This document shows, piece by piece, positions 4,189 through 5,526 of a stretch of 5,526 nucleotides of DNA. This DNA comes from Pseudomonadota bacterium (GTDB taxonomy: Bacteria > Pseudomonadota > Alphaproteobacteria > Rhizobiales > Xanthobacteraceae). The notes below the pieces were generated by a model. The model saw only the letters and a list, made by a program, of their open reading frames with translations. It was not told the DNA's origin and ran no database searches. Where the stretch lies: contig JAEWCJ010000005.1 in NCBI GenBank assembly GCA_023390695.1, positions 1 through 5,526 of the forward strand, written 5' to 3'. A program made the position numbers and the translations under genes. How positions within the stretch are numbered: position 1 is the first letter of the stretch; every line of letters begins with the position of its first letter.

Positions 4189-5526
4189 TCAGGCGCGCAG
4201 GAGTCCGCCGGTGCGCTTGCCGACGTCAGCGACAATCCTGCCAGCCAATGCTTCGATTTCCTCGTCGGTCATCGTCTTGCTGCGTGGCTGGATGGTAACC
4301 GCGATGGCAAGCGATTTCTTGCCCGGTTCGATGCCCTTGCCTTCGTAGACGTCGAACACCGTCACGTCGGTGATAAGCTGCTTGTCGGCATTCTGCGCGG
4401 CGCGCACGAGATCTCCGGCCTTGACCGTGCGATCAACGATGAATGCGAAATCGCGCGTCACCGGCTGGAACGGCGAGAGATCGAGTGCCGGCTTGGCGCG
4501 GGTCGGTTTCGCCTTCGGCTCGGGGATGCGGTCGAGGATCACTTCGAACGCGACAACCGGGCCTTCGGCATCGAGCGCTTCCAGTGCGCGCGGATGCAGT
4601 TCGCCGAACCAGCCGAGGATGTTCTTCGGCCCGATCTGAATCGTGCCGGAGCGGCCGGGATGAAACCATGCAGGTCCGCCGGGCACGATCTGCAGAGCAT
4701 TCATGGGCGCGCCGGCGGCGGACAACACCGCCATCGCGTCGGCCTTGGCATCGAACGCATCGGCATGGCCGCCGCCATTCGACCAGTGCCGTCCCAGGCC
4801 GCCGCTGCGAGCGAGACCGCGACGCACGCCGGTGGCGGCCATCAACTGGTCTTCCGGCTTGTCGCCGGTGAAGATCTGTCCGACCTCGAAGATCGCGGTA
4901 TCGGCGAAGCCGCGGTCGGCGTTGCGCTGAGCGGCCGCGATGAGACCTGGCAGCAGGCTCGGCCGCATGTCCGAGAGGTCGGAAGCGATGGGGTTGGCGA
5001 GTGCGAGCTCAGCCTGTCCGCCGCCGAACAATTCCGCTTTCGGCCTGGAGATGAACGACCAGGTGACCGCTTCGCTCAGACCGCGCGCGGCGAGCGTGCG
5101 CTTGGCCTTGCGGTTGCGATTCTGCAGCAGCGTGAGTACCGGCTTGCGCTGAAACTCGCCGCGCGGGAATTCGGTCGCAGGCACGGTGTCGAGGCCGACA
5201 ATGCGCACAACTTCCTCGACGATATCAGCCTTGCCTTCGACATCGCCGCGCCAGGACGGCACCGCCACTTTCAGCATCGGCCCGTTTCCGGCAACGAAGA
5301 AGCCGAGATGGCTGAGCACGCGCTTCATTTCGGTGAGCGAGACGTCGAGACCGGTCAGGCGCTTCACTTCGTTCGCCGGGAAGTCGATCGGCTTGTCGTC
5401 GACGGGCGAGAAACCCTCAACGACGATGTCCGAGGGGGTGCCGCCGCAGAGATCGAGGACCAGTTTGGTCGCTTCCTCGATGCCTGGCACCATGAAATTC
5501 GGATCGACGCCGCGCTCGAAGCGATA
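4189..5526 (-). CDS. pheT: Phenylalanyl-tRNA synthetase beta subunit (partial, C-terminal 445 aa)
   Basis: The C-terminal part of the large subunit of the alpha2-beta2 enzyme that charges tRNA-Phe. The visible part begins with YRFERGVDPN, a hallmark of the central domain, so about 350 N-terminal residues (including the tRNA-binding OB fold) lie outside the window. Numbering from the first visible residue, the B5 domain runs about 42-115 and includes VPSWRGDVEGKADIVEE (89-105). Its Asp95, Asp101, Glu104 and Glu105 have the same spacing as the magnesium ligands of E. coli PheT. A catalytic-like core domain (about 130-335) includes FGELHPRALEAL (307-318). The FDX-ACB anticodon-binding domain (about 350-445) starts at LSPFQPVTRDFAFIVDR and ends GKRTGGLLRA. 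ATG 5493 is internal and not the real start. The gene is intact to its TGA stop and essential in most bacteria. pheS is expected upstream on the minus strand, beyond base 5526. Confidence 0.97.
   Translation of the reverse strand, partial: YRFERGVDPNFMVPGIEEATKLVLDLCGGTPSDIVVEGFSPVDDKPIDFPANEVKRLTGLDVSLTEMKRVLSHLGFFVAGNGPMLKVAVPSWRGDVEGKADIVEEVVRIVGLDTVPATEFPRGEFQRKPVLTLLQNRNRKAKRTLAARGLSEAVTWSFISRPKAELFGGGQAELALANPIASDLSDMRPSLLPGLIAAAQRNADRGFADTAIFEVGQIFTGDKPEDQLMAATGVRRGLARSGGLGRHWSNGGGHADAFDAKADAMAVLSAAGAPMNALQIVPGGPAWFHPGRSGTIQIGPKNILGWFGELHPRALEALDAEGPVVAFEVILDRIPEPKAKPTRAKPALDLSPFQPVTRDFAFIVDRTVKAGDLVRAAQNADKQLITDVTVFDVYEGKGIEPGKKSLAIAVTIQPRSKTMTDEEIEALAGRIVADVGKRTGGLLRA

Overview
The window looks like ordinary chromosomal DNA of a GC-rich alphaproteobacterium. 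A BA14K-family protein, a DUF2244 protein divergent from nth, a lysine-rich N-terminal tail on endonuclease III and a CysZ/EI24-type membrane protein together point to the Hyphomicrobiales (Bradyrhizobium/Rhodopseudomonas/Xanthobacteraceae-like). This assignment comes from family content and base composition, not from a database search. I see no tRNA, rRNA, CRISPR array, transposon or prophage.

Layout. Six protein genes alternate in direction and cover nearly all of the window. (1) 1-408, minus: DUF2244 membrane protein, 3' end outside the window. (2) 430-1236, plus: nth, DNA glycosylase/AP lyase, with only 21 bp between its start and that of gene 1. (3) 1254-1997, minus: EI24/CysZ-like membrane protein, convergent with nth across 17 bp. 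(4) 2157-3515, plus: flavin amine-oxidase-type enzyme with a twin-arginine signal, divergent from gene 3 across 159 bp. (5) 3640-4062, minus: small secreted BA14K-family protein. (6) 4189-5526, minus: C-terminal 445 residues of PheT, 5' end outside the window.

Transcription units. Genes 4 and 5 converge on a strong hairpin (3591-3620) that can terminate both strands. pheT has its own terminator (4117-4148), so the BA14K gene is probably a separate unit. A third strong terminator (2034-2067), active only in the plus direction, sits unexpectedly in the divergent gap upstream of gene 4. It could end nth transcripts that run antisense through the EI24 gene, end an unseen small RNA, or attenuate gene 4.

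The genes do not form one pathway. They cover base-excision repair (nth), translation (pheT), envelope functions (DUF2244, EI24, BA14K) and a periplasmic oxidase. I found no convincing new multi-gene system. The points most worth a second look are the misplaced terminator, a perfect 10-bp inverted repeat inside the oxidase gene, and a His at the position where amine oxidases usually carry their flavin-site Lys.
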